Under the pieces are notes generated by a model. The model ran no database searches and had not been told where the DNA came from. It saw only the letters and a program-made list of their open reading frames with translations. Of a stretch of 64,000 nt of DNA, positions 25,035 through 34,627 are shown in pieces. Where the stretch lies: positions 620,001 through 684,000 of the forward strand of contig NZ_JAFMSU010000002.1 of NCBI RefSeq assembly GCF_017916365.1, read 5' to 3'. The stretch comes from Rufibacter roseolus (GTDB taxonomy: Bacteria > Bacteroidota > Bacteroidia > Cytophagales > Hymenobacteraceae). How positions within the stretch are numbered: position 1 is the stretch's first letter; every line of letters begins with the position of its first letter. Both the position numbers and the translations under genes were made by a program.

Positions 25035-27806
25035 CTATATCACCACGTTCACGATTTTACCCGGAACCACGATCACCTTTTTCACCGGTTTGCCTTCCAG
25101 AAGTTTCTGCACCTGTTCAGAGGCTAGTACTTCTTTCTCCACTTCTTCCTTAGAGGTTTTAAGGTCGAAGGTGATTTTGGTTTTCACTTTTCCGTTCACC
25201 GAGATAGGGTAGTCAAAGGTGCTTTCGGTGAGGAATTCCTCTTTCCATTCTGGGTAAGCGGCGTAGGTGATGCTTTCATTGTGGCCTAATCTGCTCCAAA
25301 GTTCCTCGGCAATGTGCGGCGCGAAAGGTGCCAGTACCACGGTCAAGGGCTCCAGGATAGCGCGCTTCTTCGTTTTAAGGGCGGTAAGCTCGTTCACGCA
25401 GATCATGAACTGGCTCACGCTGGTCCCGAAGGAGAAACGCTCAATGTCTTCCTCCACCTTTTTGATGGTCTTGTGCAACGACTTCAGCTCAGCTGGAGTG
25501 GGTGCCTCCTCGGTCAGTGCCCAGTTGCCTTGCTCATCAAAGAACAGTTTCCAGAAACGCCGCAGGAACTTGTACACCCCGTCCATGCCGTTGGTGTTCC
25601 AGGGCTTGAACTGCTCCAAAGGTCCCAGGAACATCTCGTACATGCGCAGGGTATCGGCGCCGTATTCCTCCACCAGCACATCGGGGTTCACTACGTTATG
25701 CTTGGATTTGGACATCTTCTCAATCTCCACGCCCACCACGTATTTGCCATCCTCCAGAATGAACTCCGCATCTGCGAAATCAGGTCTCCAGGCTTTGAAT
25801 CTTTCCAGGTCCAGCACATCGTTCTCCACGATGTTCACGTCTACGTGCAGGGCAGTGATTTCATGCTGGTCTTTCAGGCCAAATGAAACAAACGTATTGG
25901 AATCCTTGATGCGGTACACGAAGTTAGACCGACCCTGAATCATCCCCTGGTTGATGAGCTTCTTGAACGGCTCCTCCTGGTTTACTAGCCCCAGGTCAAA
26001 AAGGAACTTGTTCCAGAAGCGGGAGTAGAGGAGGTGACCGGTGGCGTGCTCCGATCCTCCGATGTACAGGTCCACGTTCTGCCAGTAGTCAATAGCTTCT
26101 TTGCTGGCGAATTCCAGGTCGTTCTGAGGGTCCATATAGCGGTACCAGTACCAGCTGGAGCCGGCCCAACCGGGCATGGTGCTTAGTTCGTACTCAAACT
26201 CCCCGCGGTATTTCCAATCGTGGGCGCGGCCCAAAGGCGGTTCTCCGGTCTCGGTGGGCAGGTACGCGTCTACCTCAGGCAACACCAAAGGCAGTTCACT
26301 TTCCTCCAGCAGGTCAGGAATTCCGTCTTTGTAATAAACGGGCACCGGCTCGCCCCAATAACGCTGACGACCGAACACGGCATCGCGCATGCGGTAGTTC
26401 ACGCGGGCTTTTCCTACGCCTAATTCTTCGGCGCGCTGGATGCCGGCCTTGATGGCGTCTTTCACGTCCAGGCCGTTCAGGAAACCGGAGTTGATGATCT
26501 TGCCTTCTTTGGCCGCGTGGGCTTCTTTGGAAAGATCACCGCCTTCCACTACTTCTGGTATAGGCAGGTTGAATTTCTTCGCGAAGGCGTAGTCGCGGGT
26601 ATCGTGGCCGGGAACGGCCATTACGGCACCAGTTCCGTAGCCCGCCAACACGTAATCAGCGATCCATACCGGGATTTTCTCCCCTGAGATCGGGTTAATG
26701 GCATAAGAACCTGTGAAAGTTCCGGTCACGTGCTTCACATCAGACATGCGGTCGCGCTCTGAGCGGTTCTTGGCCCAGGTCACGTATTCCTCTACTTCGG
26801 TGCGTTGCTCCGGTGTGGTGATTTCCTCTACATATTCGTGCTCAGGGGCCAGGACCACAAAGCTCGCCCCGAAGATGGTGTCAATGCGGGTGGTGAACAC
26901 GGTGATGTGTTTGTGCTCGTGGCCGTCCAGTTGGAAATGCAATTCAGCCCCCACGGATTTCCCGATCCAGTTGCGTTGCATCTCTTTTACAGGCTCAGGC
27001 CAATCAATGGTGTCCAGGCCTTGGAGCAGGCGCTCCGCATAAGCTGTGATGCGCATCATCCATTGCTTCATCAACTTCCGCTCCACCGGATAGCCCCCCC
27101 GCTCCGATACGCCGTCTTTCACCTCATCGTTCGCCAGAACGGTTCCTAGTTGCGGGCACCAGTTCACCACGGCTTCGGAGAGGAAAGTCAGGCGGTATTT
27201 TAGTAGAAAGTCTTGTTGTTCTTTCTCAGATAAGCGGGCCCAGGCATCAGCAGTCACGTGCGGGGTGTCCTCATCGCAGGCGGCGTTCACGTGGGTGTTG
27301 CCGCGTATTTTGAACTCGGCTACCAGCGTGTCAATTGGCTCGGCTTTGTCGGTATCGTAATTGTACCAACTGTTAAAAAGCTGCATGAAGATCCATTGGG
27401 TCCACTTATAGTAATCTGGATCTGAGGTACGCACCTCGCGGTCCCAGTCAAAGGAGAAGCCAAGGTTGTTCAGCTGCTCAATGTAACGCTCAATGTTCTG
27501 TTTGGTGGTCACGGCCGGGTGCTGTCCGGTCTGGATGGCGTACTGCTCGGCCGGCAAGCCAAACGAATCGAAACCCATGGGATGCAGCACATTGAAGCCT
27601 TTGAGGCGCTTGTACCGGCTCACGATGTCAGAGGCGATGTAGCCCAGCGGGTGCCCTACGTGCAGACCTGCCCCGGACGGGTACGGGAACATATCCAACG
27701 AGTAGAACTTGGGTTTACTTAGGTTGATATCGGTCTTGAACGTTTTGTTCTCACTCCAGAAGCGCTGCCACTTCTGCTCAATATTCCGGTAATCGTACTC
27801 TGACAT
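25035..27806 (-). CDS. leuS: leucyl-tRNA synthetase
   Basis: A 923-residue class Ia aminoacyl-tRNA synthetase that charges tRNA-Leu. The HIGH signature appears as HVGHPLGY (about residue 48) after PYPSGAGL. The CP1 editing domain (about 240-430) contains [17 protein letters not shown] and [15 protein letters not shown], whose Thr-rich and Asp residues edit mischarged t[16 protein letters not shown] is the second ATP-binding loop (about 698). [19 protein letters not shown] opens the anticodon-binding helical region. The start at ATG 27806 gives the standard N-terminus [23 protein letters not shown] box on the minus strand at 27878-27885 matches TAnnTTTG and is a likely promoter. Confidence 0.97.
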   Translation of the reverse strand: MSEYDYRNIEQKWQRFWSENKTFKTDINLSKPKFYSLDMFPYPSGAGLHVGHPLGYIASDIVSRYKRLKGFNVLHPMGFDSFGLPAEQYAIQTGQHPAVTTKQNIERYIEQLNNLGFSFDWDREVRTSDPDYYKWTQWIFMQLFNSWYNYDTDKAEPIDTLVAEFKIRGNTHVNAACDEDTPHVTADAWARLSEKEQQDFLLKYRLTFLSEAVVNWCPQLGTVLANDEVKDGVSERGGYPVERKLMKQWMMRITAYAERLLQGLDTIDWPEPVKEMQRNWIGKSVGAELHFQLDGHEHKHITVFTTRIDTIFGASFVVLAPEHEYVEEITTPEQRTEVEEYVTWAKNRSERDRMSDVKHVTGTFTGSYAINPISGEKIPVWIADYVLAGYGTGAVMAVPGHDTRDYAFAKKFNLPIPEVVEGGDLSKEAHAAKEGKIINSGFLNGLDVKDAIKAGIQRAEELGVGKARVNYRMRDAVFGRQRYWGEPVPVYYKDGIPDLLEESELPLVLPEVDAYLPTETGEPPLGRAHDWKYRGEFEYELSTMPGWAGSSWYWYRYMDPQNDLEFASKEAIDYWQNVDLYIGGSEHATGHLLYSRFWNKFLFDLGLVNQEEPFKKLINQGMIQGRSNFVYRIKDSNTFVSFGLKDQHEITALHVDVNIVENDVLDLERFKAWRPDFADAEFILEDGKYVVGVEIEKMSKSKHNVVNPDVLVEEYGADTLRMYEMFLGPLEQFKPWNTNGMDGVYKFLRRFWKLFFDEQGNWALTEEAPTPAELKSLHKTIKKVEEDIERFSFGTSVSQFMICVNELTALKTKKRAILEPLTVVLAPFAPHIAEELWSRLGHNESITYAAYPEWKEEFLTESTFDYPISVNGKVKTKITFDLKTSKEEVEKEVLASEQVQKLLEGKPVKKVIVVPGKIVNVVI

Positions 27807-27877
27807 CAGTTTTTATGGTTGTTTGCTGTGGGAGCAGGGTTTAGGTACACTGTTTTCTTTGCCGCAAGGGCTATCTG

Positions 27878-27885
27878 CAAAAGTA
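27878..27885 (-). promoter_or_regulatory. -7 promoter element of leuS
   Basis: TACTTTTG on the minus strand fits TAnnTTTG, about 72 nt before the start codon; no clear -33 TTG at 19-21 bp. Confidence 0.4.
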
Positions 27886-28288
27886 AGGAATTTCTTTTTA
27901 GCCTGTTCTATGCGATTAGGGGCCGTTTTAGTGAAAAATGCTCAAAAGTATTTGGCTACAGTTGAGAGAAAGTAGAACTACTGAAGGAAAATTTGAAATA
28001 AAATAGTAAAATTGAAAAAAGGATAACTGGTGACTTTAGTCATTGATATTGGTTAAAGAATAAACTGAGAGGGAGCAAAAAGGTAGGAGTTACTTTAGTG
28101 AAATTTAGAGACTAATAAAAAGTTCTAAGTTGGCTTGGTTAATTGTGGTTAAACCTCTAGTTTTAAGAAGCCATTCTAATTTAAATTAGGAAATATTTGA
28201 GCCGTAACATAAAACCTCTTTTATAAGAGGCTTAATACTATATAAAAAAACATTTTAAAAGATATTGATTTATAATAACGTTCAATTT
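27886..28288. other. AT-rich intergenic stretch
   Basis: Noticeably richer in A+T than its surroundings. A small hairpin CCTCTTTTATAAGAGG sits at about 28212-28228. No gene recognised. Base composition is continuous with the PKD gene that follows, so the whole 27.9-29.1 kb block may be acquired DNA. Confidence 0.45.
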
Positions 28289-28944
28289 ATGAATATTAAA
28301 AACAGTCCCTGTTTATTTATTTTTATAATTTCTTACTTTTTACTTTTTGTAAAGACAAATACGAAGATATAAAACAATATAACGCCACTTTTATAGTTCA
28401 GAAAGAATCAAATTATTTGCACAGTGATGTTGAATTTGTCGCAACTGATACAGTAAAAGGTATAAATTACAATTGGAATTTTGGAGATGGTACATCATCT
28501 GATGTCGGTTATAAGGTAATTCATAAGTATACAAAGGCAGGGAACTATACTGTTTCCCTAAAAGTAGGAAATAAGAGTAGCTCTAAAGAAGTGCAAATAT
28601 TTCCAGGTACGTTAAGTTACCAAATAAAAAACGGCAGCCGGAGCGAAGTGAATCTCGAAACTTATATTGATAATCCAGAAAATTTTGGTTCAGTGAGCCT
28701 TAACCTTGCCCTTGGAACTACCTCTGATCAAATCTTTTCAAAGTCTAATTTTATTGGTGGTCTCAACGGAGGAGCCTTAGCAGGTATTATTCTGACTTTT
28801 AATAATATAAAATATATTAATAGACCCACTATTTGGCTGAAATTATTCCAAAACCACGTGATAGATTTGAATGATGATTCAGAGTTCCTGAAAATGTCTA
28901 GCAATGATGTTGGGCCGGATAGAATAAAATTGGGAGAATTGTAA
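28289..28944 (+). pseudogene. PKD-domain lipoprotein gene, frameshifted in the signal peptide
   Basis: The downstream frame encodes a PKD domain (FVATDTVKGINYNWNFGDGT through YTVSLKVGN) and a C-terminal region of about 100 residues of unknown type. Read upstream, that frame continues to FCKDKYEDIKQYNATFIVQK, a perfect lipobox cysteine context, but has no start codon before the stop at 28297-28299. An ATG at 28289 in another frame encodes MNIKNSPCLFIFIISYFLLF, a typical lipoprotein signal. A one-base change in the T-runs around 28335-28348 would join them. It is therefore a one-base frameshift, a sequencing error or a slippage site. Base use is AT-rich compared with neighbours. If translated, it would be a surface or periplasmic lipoprotein. 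Confidence 0.55.
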
Positions 28945-29126
28945 AAAAGTTTAGTTGGCTATCGTCCATATTAACTTCCAAGAGTATTAACCAATTGCTA
29001 AAACTCCAAAGTATTTGTTTAAACAAGATGTTTGTCTCTCTGAATTCATCATCAAGTTACATTTGATTTAAAAATACCTGGTTAGAATATTTATTTGATT
29101 AGCCGTTTTTAATAACCCAATTTAAC

Positions 29127-29852
29127 CTACAGCAACCTTGCCAACGGATCAACACCGTTCCAGGTGCCTTGACTGGAAAGAGGCGTAAAACGCGCGAACA
29201 GTTCCTCTGAGTACCAGCCGCGGGCGCGCGTGTTTTTAATGACCTCTCGGTGAGCAGCCATCCGGTAAGCATACTCTTTCATGCAGGCTTCATCGCGCCA
29301 GAGGCTGAAGGTGGCTTGCCGTAGAAAGGGAGCCTCGCCTAAACCGATGGAGGCCAACAAACCTTGGGCATGATCTAAACTGGCACTAGCTTGGGGTACG
29401 TGCCGCCAGAAATCAATGGCTTTGGTAAGCCGGATAGAGGCGCGGGTTAATACGGCAATAGGGGCATTGGCAGGGGCCGGTATGGTTTGGGTGGTAAACG
29501 GATTTTGGCCGCTCCAAAGGCCGTGCGCCTGCAGCGGTTGTAAGGTGAGGTTGTACTGTTCAAAGGTGTGCTGCCGGTATTCCTCTAATAGGGGATGGCC
29601 CATGTAAAAGTCCTCAGCCGCAGCAGGGCTCTCCCAAGTGGCCATTAGGCCGTACCGGAACCAATTAGGTTTCAGGCTGAAGCCCCGACCTTGTCCGCTG
29701 CCTAGCAGCTTAAAGAAATTCAACCCCTTCACTTTCTGCAATGTGGGTACCGAGGTGCCCATCTGGGCCAGTCCCCAGCGCCAGTGACCGGGCTTCACGC
29801 CGAATAATGAAAGGGTAGTATGTGCAGGAGCAGAAGGTGAGGAAAGTGCCAA
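29127..29852 (-). CDS. spheroidene monooxygenase-like (CrtA family) carotenoid oxygenase
   Basis: A 241-residue protein of the CrtA family, which inserts a keto group at C-2 of acyclic carotenoids. Family blocks are LFGVKPGHWRWGLAQMG, LLGSGQGRGFSLKPNW, YGLMATWESPAAAEDFY, RASIRLTKAIDFWRHVP and the characteristic RGWYSEELFARFTP near the end. The start is a TTG at 29852: the frame is closed by TAA 24 bp upstream and has no ATG. No other carotenoid genes are adjacent, so it acts in a pathway encoded elsewhere, consistent with a pink or red pigmented cell. The exact carotenoid substrate is not deducible. Confidence 0.82.
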   Translation of the reverse strand: MALSSPSAPAHTTLSLFGVKPGHWRWGLAQMGTSVPTLQKVKGLNFFKLLGSGQGRGFSLKPNWFRYGLMATWESPAAAEDFYMGHPLLEEYRQHTFEQYNLTLQPLQAHGLWSGQNPFTTQTIPAPANAPIAVLTRASIRLTKAIDFWRHVPQASASLDHAQGLLASIGLGEAPFLRQATFSLWRDEACMKEYAYRMAAHREVIKNTRARGWYSEELFARFTPLSSQGTWNGVDPLARLL

Positions 29853-29970
29853 GTCGGAAATAAAGATGATGGTTTATGCCTGTTTTCTTAAAAGTAGCCC
29901 AAAAGCGGATGCGGCACAAGCCTTAGCGGGGGCATGAAAAAAGGGAGCCGAAACTCCCTTTCCTTAATAA

Positions 29971-30474
29971 CTATAGATTGATCTTTTTGTTTTCGCCGGG
30001 CCGGGCAGGCTCACCCGTGATGGCGGCTTTTACCATTCCATACAGATGGACCACCGCGCTGCTCGGTGAATCCCAGAACTCGGCCTGATCAATGGTCACT
30101 TTCAGCAATCCTATGTTCGGGTCATCCTTCCCCTCGGGGAACCAGGCTTTCATGGCAGGGTTCCAAAGCTCGTCTATTTTCTGCTGATCACGGAGTACTT
30201 GTGCCCGTCCGGATACCGACACGTATAGCTGGTCACCTGGTTTGGAGTAACTCAGATTTACGTGGCTGTCATTTCTGATCTCGTGGGTTTTAGCCGAGTG
30301 GTGGCTGTTGAAGAACCAGATCACCCCGTCTTCGGCTACCTGCATGTGGCGCATGGGCCGTGACCGGATGGTGCCATCGGGCTCCACCGTGCTCAGCATG
30401 GCCGTGTCAATGTCTTTGATCTTGTCTATAAGGGCCTTTAAATCGCCCTGGTTTTGGTTTTGTTGATTTTCCAT
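29971..30474 (-). CDS. pyridoxamine 5'-phosphate oxidase-fold (general stress protein 26-like) protein
   Basis: A 167-residue soluble split-barrel flavin-binding protein. Family features are LIDKIKDIDTAMLSTVEPDG, RSRPMRHMQVAEDGVIWFF, the stress-protein motif KTHEIRNDSHVNLSYSKPGD, YVSVSGRAQVLRDQQKIDELW and the C-terminal LLKVTIDQAEFWDSPSS. These match the Bacillus GSP26/PNPOx-like group, which bind FMN or F420-type flavins and have poorly known substrates, rather than true PdxH. It probably takes part in oxidative or general stress. It is oppositely oriented to acpH and has its own promoter region. Confidence 0.85.
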   Translation of the reverse strand: MENQQNQNQGDLKALIDKIKDIDTAMLSTVEPDGTIRSRPMRHMQVAEDGVIWFFNSHHSAKTHEIRNDSHVNLSYSKPGDQLYVSVSGRAQVLRDQQKIDELWNPAMKAWFPEGKDDPNIGLLKVTIDQAEFWDSPSSAVVHLYGMVKAAITGEPARPGENKKINL

Positions 30475-30570
30475 AGTTTAGATGAGGTCGTTAAACGCTT
30501 TACAGGAATACGGGTGGTCCCCGGGTAGGGTTCTTTTTGGGGCCAATCGTAGTTTCATAACCAGAATACG

Positions 30571-30578
30571 TACCTTTG
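30571..30578 (+). promoter_or_regulatory. -7 promoter element of acpH
   Basis: TACCTTTG fits TAnnTTTG exactly. It lies 16 bp before the TTG start at 30595, implying a very short leader. No TTG at the -33 spacing. Confidence 0.4.
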
Positions 30579-30594
30579 GTTTAAACCCGATGCT

Positions 30595-31188
30595 TTGAAT
30601 TACCTGGCCCACTTATTTCTTTCTGGTAACGATGAGGACCTGCGCCTGGGTAACTTCATTGCCGATGGTGTGCGCGGTGCCCAGATCCTGCTCTACCCGG
30701 CGCGCGTGCAGGAGGGCATTAGGCTCCACCGTCTCATTGACTCTTTCACCGATTCTCACCCCGTAGTCACCCATACAAAGGAACGCCTGCGGCCCAAATT
30801 CCGGAAGTATGCCGGCGTGGTCGCCGATGTCTTCTATGACCATTTCCTGGCCTCTGACTTCCACCTCTACAGCCAGGTTTCCTTACAGCACTTTGCCGCC
30901 GAGGCTTACGCCCAGATCCAGGCTAAACCAGACCTGCTGCCCGAGCGGGTACAACATTTCCTGCCGTACATGGTCACCCACAACTGGCTTGTGTCTTACG
31001 CCCAGATCTCCGGCATATCTAAAGCCCTGCGCGGCCTAAGTAGCCGGGCCACCTTTGAGTCGGGCATGGAAAAAGCCGGCGAAGAACTGGAACTCAATTA
31101 CCCTTTCTACCGCCAGGATTTTGAACAGTTCTTCCCTGATTTGCAGGCGTATGTTGCCCAACAAATTGAATTAAGAATTAAGAATTAA
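30595..31188 (+). CDS. acpH: acyl carrier protein phosphodiesterase
   Basis: AcpH removes 4'-phosphopantetheine from holo-ACP; it belongs to the HD-like all-helical ACP hydrolase family. The 197-residue product begins NYLAHLFLSGNDEDLRLGNFIADGV and contains GIRLHRLIDSFTDSHPVV, KYAGVVADVFYDHFLASDF and MVTHNWLVSY, whose His and Asp residues form the metal site. The start is a TTG at 30595: no ATG or GTG lies nearby in frame and the family N-terminus starts here. A short simple-sequence run follows the stop directly. Confidence 0.88.
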   Translation: MNYLAHLFLSGNDEDLRLGNFIADGVRGAQILLYPARVQEGIRLHRLIDSFTDSHPVVTHTKERLRPKFRKYAGVVADVFYDHFLASDFHLYSQVSLQHFAAEAYAQIQAKPDLLPERVQHFLPYMVTHNWLVSYAQISGISKALRGLSSRATFESGMEKAGEELELNYPFYRQDFEQFFPDLQAYVAQQIELRIKN

Positions 31189-31290
31189 GAATTAGATTTT
31201 CTTTGACACGGTAGTTACGTCAGTCCCTTCCTGACTTAACTAAGTGGTATTGGGGAATTTAGATCCTAAAAGGTTTATCAGCTATAGTTA

Positions 31291-31359
31291 GTATGAGGCT
31301 TATGCCTCATGGAAGTTGCAAACTTACTGCAATTTAGGTCCAAGTTATAAACTTGAACC
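31291..31359 (-). repeat. three-hairpin repeat, copy 1
   Basis: On the minus strand the order is GGTTCAAGTTTATAACTTGG (hairpin 1), then a central element around GTTTGCAAC (hairpin 2) and TGAGGCATAAGCCTCA (hairpin 3). This matches copies at 54198 and 61277 but is the most diverged, with a weakened central stem. Confidence 0.65.
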
Positions 31360-31441
31360 AGGGTCGTCTGAGAGGATTAATTTATAGGGTAGTGTAAAGG
31401 AAATAATTAGATTATTAGCCCTTTTGCCAAAAATGTCCTAA

Positions 31442-31477
31442 AAACAAAGGCCGTCCCACGAGAGACGGCCTTTGTTT
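31442..31477 (-). terminator. slyD terminator
   Basis: 14-bp perfect stem AAACAAAGGCCGTC (31442-31455) / GACGGCCTTTGTTT (31464-31477), 8-nt loop. Confidence 0.85.
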
Positions 31478-31525
31478 GGTATCAGAAAAAGAAGAAGTCA
31501 ATTCTTAATTCCTAATTCTTAATTA

Positions 31526-32038
31526 TTAATGATGGTGTCCGCCTTCGCCGTGCACGTGGCCGTGGGCGATTTCTTCCTTGGTGGCTTCGCGTACGCTGAT
31601 CACTTTGCCTTCAAAGTGCATGTCCATGCCGGCCAGGGGGTGGTTGAAGTCCATGAGTACGTGCTCTGGCTCTACGCTTACAATGCGGCCCTGCATGTGG
31701 TTTCCTTCGTTGTCAGACATGGGAATGTAGTTGCCCACCTGCACCATCTCCTCGTCAATTTTGCCGTCTATCTCAAACACATTCTTAGGTACCGGTACAA
31801 TGGCAGACTCGTCTAGGTCACCATATCCTTCATCAGAGGCCACGGTGAATTTGAACGTATCGCCCGCAGATTTGCCTTCCAGTTCCTGCTCAAATTTCTC
31901 GGGCAGGCCGCTCACACCAAACAAAAAGACCATTGGATTTTCTTCGTCGGCGGTTTCCACCAGGGTGTCTTCGCCTTCTTCGTCGGTAACACGTAGCTCG
32001 TAGGTGAGCGACACCACTTTGTTCTCTTCTATTTTCAT
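31526..32038 (-). CDS. slyD: FKBP-type peptidyl-prolyl isomerase, SlyD-like
   Basis: A 170-residue cytoplasmic folding helper. The FKBP part (about 1-70 and 120-150) includes VVSLTYELRVTDEEG and GVSGLPEKFEQELEGKSAGD. The insert-in-flap chaperone domain (about 70-120) contains DEGYGDLDESAIVPVPKNVF. The domain ends in VLMDFNHPLAGMDMHFEGKV. The C-terminal tail HGHVHGEGGHHH is histidine-rich, as in SlyD proteins that bind nickel and support metalloenzyme assembly. Length and order of domains match SlyD rather than FkpA or trigger factor. No signal peptide is present. Confidence 0.92.
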   Translation of the reverse strand: MKIEENKVVSLTYELRVTDEEGEDTLVETADEENPMVFLFGVSGLPEKFEQELEGKSAGDTFKFTVASDEGYGDLDESAIVPVPKNVFEIDGKIDEEMVQVGNYIPMSDNEGNHMQGRIVSVEPEHVLMDFNHPLAGMDMHFEGKVISVREATKEEIAHGHVHGEGGHHH

Positions 32039-32194
32039 TTGGTGAACCGTTTATGGTTGATAGATGTAAAGGTAGAAATTCAGCGGAAAGTATCACGCAT
32101 TTTAGCCGGAGCCAAAAGGAGAGACCAGCGTTTATCAGGTAGTTTTGTAAAAAGCCTCTTTATTGCCTCTAACGTGGCAGAAGCGCCAAAGGAT

Positions 32195-34159
32195 TTATTC
32201 AGTATCAGTAGAAATAAGCTCCCAGGCGCTGCGGTAAGCCCCAATGTTCTCGGCGTAAGCCAGGAATTCCTGGTAGAAGGGGTGTTGCCCTAGTGTGGCA
32301 CTGTCGCCCACAATCACCATCTTCTTTTTGGCCCTGGTCATAGCCACGTTCATGCGCCTGATATCCGCCAGGAAACCTATCTCACCCTCGGGGTTGCTGC
32401 GCACCATGCTGATGTAGATGATGTCACGCTCCTGTCCCTGGAAAGAGTCTACGGTACCCACTGAGAGTTGCCGACGGGCTTGCATAGCCGCCAGTTTGGG
32501 CTGATGCTCTACCTGGTCATTGAGGTAGTTAATCTGGGCCCGGTACGGCGAGATGATGCCAATGCGCAGCGGTCTCTCGGGTAGTTCCTCGTCTTTGCCA
32601 ACGGGTTCATATGGCATAAGCAGGTTCACCAAGTGCTTGATCAGAATATCGGCTTCTTCTGGGTTGGCGGTGGAGCTGCCTTCACCAATGGTCTGGTCGT
32701 TGAAGCCGCAGCCGGCCGTGTCAATGAACTCAACAATGAGCCCTGGCTGGAACACAGGGTGCACATCTGGCAGGGTAGCCGAGGCAACACTCTCGTGGGC
32801 CAGCAGCTCGCCGCGGTAGAACTGTCCGTTGGAGAAACCCATGATGTGCTCGTGCATGCGGTACTGGGTAGTGAGCATCACCGCGGTCTCCGGTTGGCGT
32901 TCAATGCACTTCTCAAACAGGGTTCTGGCCAATCCCCCGCGTTCTGCGGCTATTGATTTGACAGTGGGCGGCAACTGATGGTGGTCACCGGCCAGCACTA
33001 CGCGGTTAGCCCGGGTGATGGGAATCCAGCAGGCAGGCTCCAGGGCTTGCGCGGCCTCGTCAATGAACACGGTGTCATACTGAAGGTGGCGGATGGCACG
33101 GTTCGCGGAGCCCACCAGGGTGCAGGTAATCACCTCCACGTGGTCCAGCAGATCCTCGGTAATGTAGTCTTCTATGTCATCGGCCTGGGACAGGATGCGC
33201 TTGCTTTCCTCTTTCATGAACTGGCGCTGCTGCCTTTCCTCGTGCCCGAAGTTGCGCTTGTACTGCCCGGCCATGGCCTTGTATTCCTGGGCCTGTTTCC
33301 GGAGTTTCTTCAGTTGCTTGTAATCGCGGTGGTGCATGATCTGGGAGTCCAGCGTATGCTCCAGCAGCACCTCAGACACCCTTGACGGGTTCCCAATCCG
33401 GATGACGTTCACGCCCTGTTCGGCCAGTTTTTCGGTGATCAGATCCACAGCCGTGTTGCTGGGGGCGGTGACCAGTAGTTTGCGCTCGCCGGCGGCCAGG
33501 GTCTGCAGAATGGCCTGCACCAGGGTAGTGGTTTTGCCGGTGCCCGGAGGTCCGTGGATGATGGCCACATCTTTGGCTTGCATGATGTTCTTGACGGCCG
33601 CATTTTGCGAGTCATTGAGCGCCGGAATAGGAGAGAAGTCGCGCTCGCGGCGGAAGATGGCAGGCTCAGCACCCAGGATGATATCGCGTAGTTGGGCCAG
33701 GCGGGATTTCTCCGCTTCCATCACCTTCATAAGGGCGAACTCCATCTCGCGGTAACTCACCTCGTCAAAGGTCAGTTCCACGCCCAGGCGGGCACCACCT
33801 TCAATCCAGTCGGGGAGGTCTTCGCGAGAGGTAGCCAGGCGCAGTTTGTTGCGTTTCACCTCCAATACCACGCCATTCAAAGAGCCGCCTTCGCCGTTAG
33901 TGAACAAGGCCGCCGAGGAGCCAGCCTGGAACATGTGCAGTTGGTCACGGCCCGAGATACGCTCCAGTTCCACCACCATCTTGTTCCCGAAACCCACCTG
34001 CTGTTTGATCACGTTCACCGGATACCAGCAGATGCCCAAGCGCTTGCGCTCGGTAATGCTGGTCTGGGCGTTTTTGAGTTGGTATTGCTTGCGGTCCTCG
34101 TCCTGCTCCAGTTTCAGGAGCGCCCGCACATCTAATAATTCGTTCAGAATTTTATCCAT
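32195..34159 (-). CDS. superfamily 1 Upf1-like (IGHMBP2/DNA2-NAM7) helicase
   Basis: A 654-residue ATP-dependent nucleic-acid helicase. An N-terminal OB-like region (about 30-140) is followed by a complete set of SF1 motifs: Q-motif-like ALNDSQNAAVKN, motif I IHGPPGTGKTTTL (about 205), Ia VTAPSNTAVDLI, II FIDEAAQALEP (about 365), III LAGDHHQLPPT, IV-like TTQYRMHE, V VGTVDSFQGQERD and VI NVAMTRAKKKMVIVGD. It belongs with bacterial relatives of IGHMBP2, whose substrates (RNA or DNA) are not settled. A short bracketed spacer separates it from the DUF2007 gene upstream. Confidence 0.9.
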   Translation of the reverse strand: MDKILNELLDVRALLKLEQDEDRKQYQLKNAQTSITERKRLGICWYPVNVIKQQVGFGNKMVVELERISGRDQLHMFQAGSSAALFTNGEGGSLNGVVLEVKRNKLRLATSREDLPDWIEGGARLGVELTFDEVSYREMEFALMKVMEAEKSRLAQLRDIILGAEPAIFRRERDFSPIPALNDSQNAAVKNIMQAKDVAIIHGPPGTGKTTTLVQAILQTLAAGERKLLVTAPSNTAVDLITEKLAEQGVNVIRIGNPSRVSEVLLEHTLDSQIMHHRDYKQLKKLRKQAQEYKAMAGQYKRNFGHEERQQRQFMKEESKRILSQADDIEDYITEDLLDHVEVITCTLVGSANRAIRHLQYDTVFIDEAAQALEPACWIPITRANRVVLAGDHHQLPPTVKSIAAERGGLARTLFEKCIERQPETAVMLTTQYRMHEHIMGFSNGQFYRGELLAHESVASATLPDVHPVFQPGLIVEFIDTAGCGFNDQTIGEGSSTANPEEADILIKHLVNLLMPYEPVGKDEELPERPLRIGIISPYRAQINYLNDQVEHQPKLAAMQARRQLSVGTVDSFQGQERDIIYISMVRSNPEGEIGFLADIRRMNVAMTRAKKKMVIVGDSATLGQHPFYQEFLAYAENIGAYRSAWELISTDTE

Positions 34160-34164
34160 GTAAA

Positions 34165-34255
34165 AGGTTAGACGCTAGATGTTAGAATTTAGATGTTAGA
34201 CTTGTCTCAATTTTAAGTTTTTGGTCTTCGTCTAATATCCAGCGTCTTGTTACTT
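34165..34255. repeat. spacer with inverted simple-sequence repeats (locus E)
   Basis: GTTAGACGCTAGATGTTAG and related GATGTTAGA words (34167-34203) face GTCTAATATCCAGCGTCTTG (34229-34248) on the other edge, an imperfect inverted pair. Confidence 0.45.
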
Positions 34256-34261
34256 ATTTTT

Positions 34262-34627
34262 TTAGGCGAAAAACGAATGGCCGCAGTCCTGGCATTTGTA
34301 CACGGTGGTGCCGGCGTACACCAGCTTTTTCCACCAGGCCAAATCGCGCTCTGGCCATACGTATACGGAGCCGCAGTGGGGGCAGGTTTGCGCCTCTTCG
34401 CTGATTTGAGCTTGTTTTTGGGAAAACTCCTCTAAAACGGGCTGGGCCGTTTCGAGGTCTTTTTGCTGGAGCTGAAGCTGGTAATATAACCCGTCACCGA
34501 AGGGAAGACTGGGCGGCCCGCAGGTTTTAACCAGGGCCACCACGCCTACCTGGGTGAGGGCATTGTACAACCCGATGGCCTCGGTATAGGTGAGGTATTT
34601 GGCCGCGGGCACCAGGCGTTCACTCAT
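34262..34627 (-). CDS. DUF2007-like protein with a zinc ribbon
   Basis: A 121-residue soluble protein. The first two thirds resemble DUF2007 (putative signal-transducing, ferredoxin-like fold): YTEAIGLYNALTQVGVVALV and YYQLQLQQKDLETAQPVLEEF. The C-terminus has paired cysteines CPHCG (about 82) and CQDCG (about 112) about 27 residues apart, a zinc-ribbon pattern. The start codon overlaps the stop of the upstream gene by four bases (ATGA at 34624-34627), so the two are translationally coupled. Function is unknown; DUF2007 domains are usually assumed to bind other proteins. Confidence 0.65.
   Translation of the reverse strand: MSERLVPAAKYLTYTEAIGLYNALTQVGVVALVKTCGPPSLPFGDGLYYQLQLQQKDLETAQPVLEEFSQKQAQISEEAQTCPHCGSVYVWPERDLAWWKKLVYAGTTVYKCQDCGHSFFA

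Larger units (their letters stand above)
31175..31530. repeat. spacer bracketed by inverted simple-sequence repeats (locus D)
   Basis: The end of acpH runs into three to four copies of AATTAAG (31175-31195). The other edge carries AATTCTTAATTCCTAATTCT (31500-31521) before slyD. Between them lie one copy of the three-hairpin repeat (31291-31359) and the slyD terminator. No gene is seen. Confidence 0.6.
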
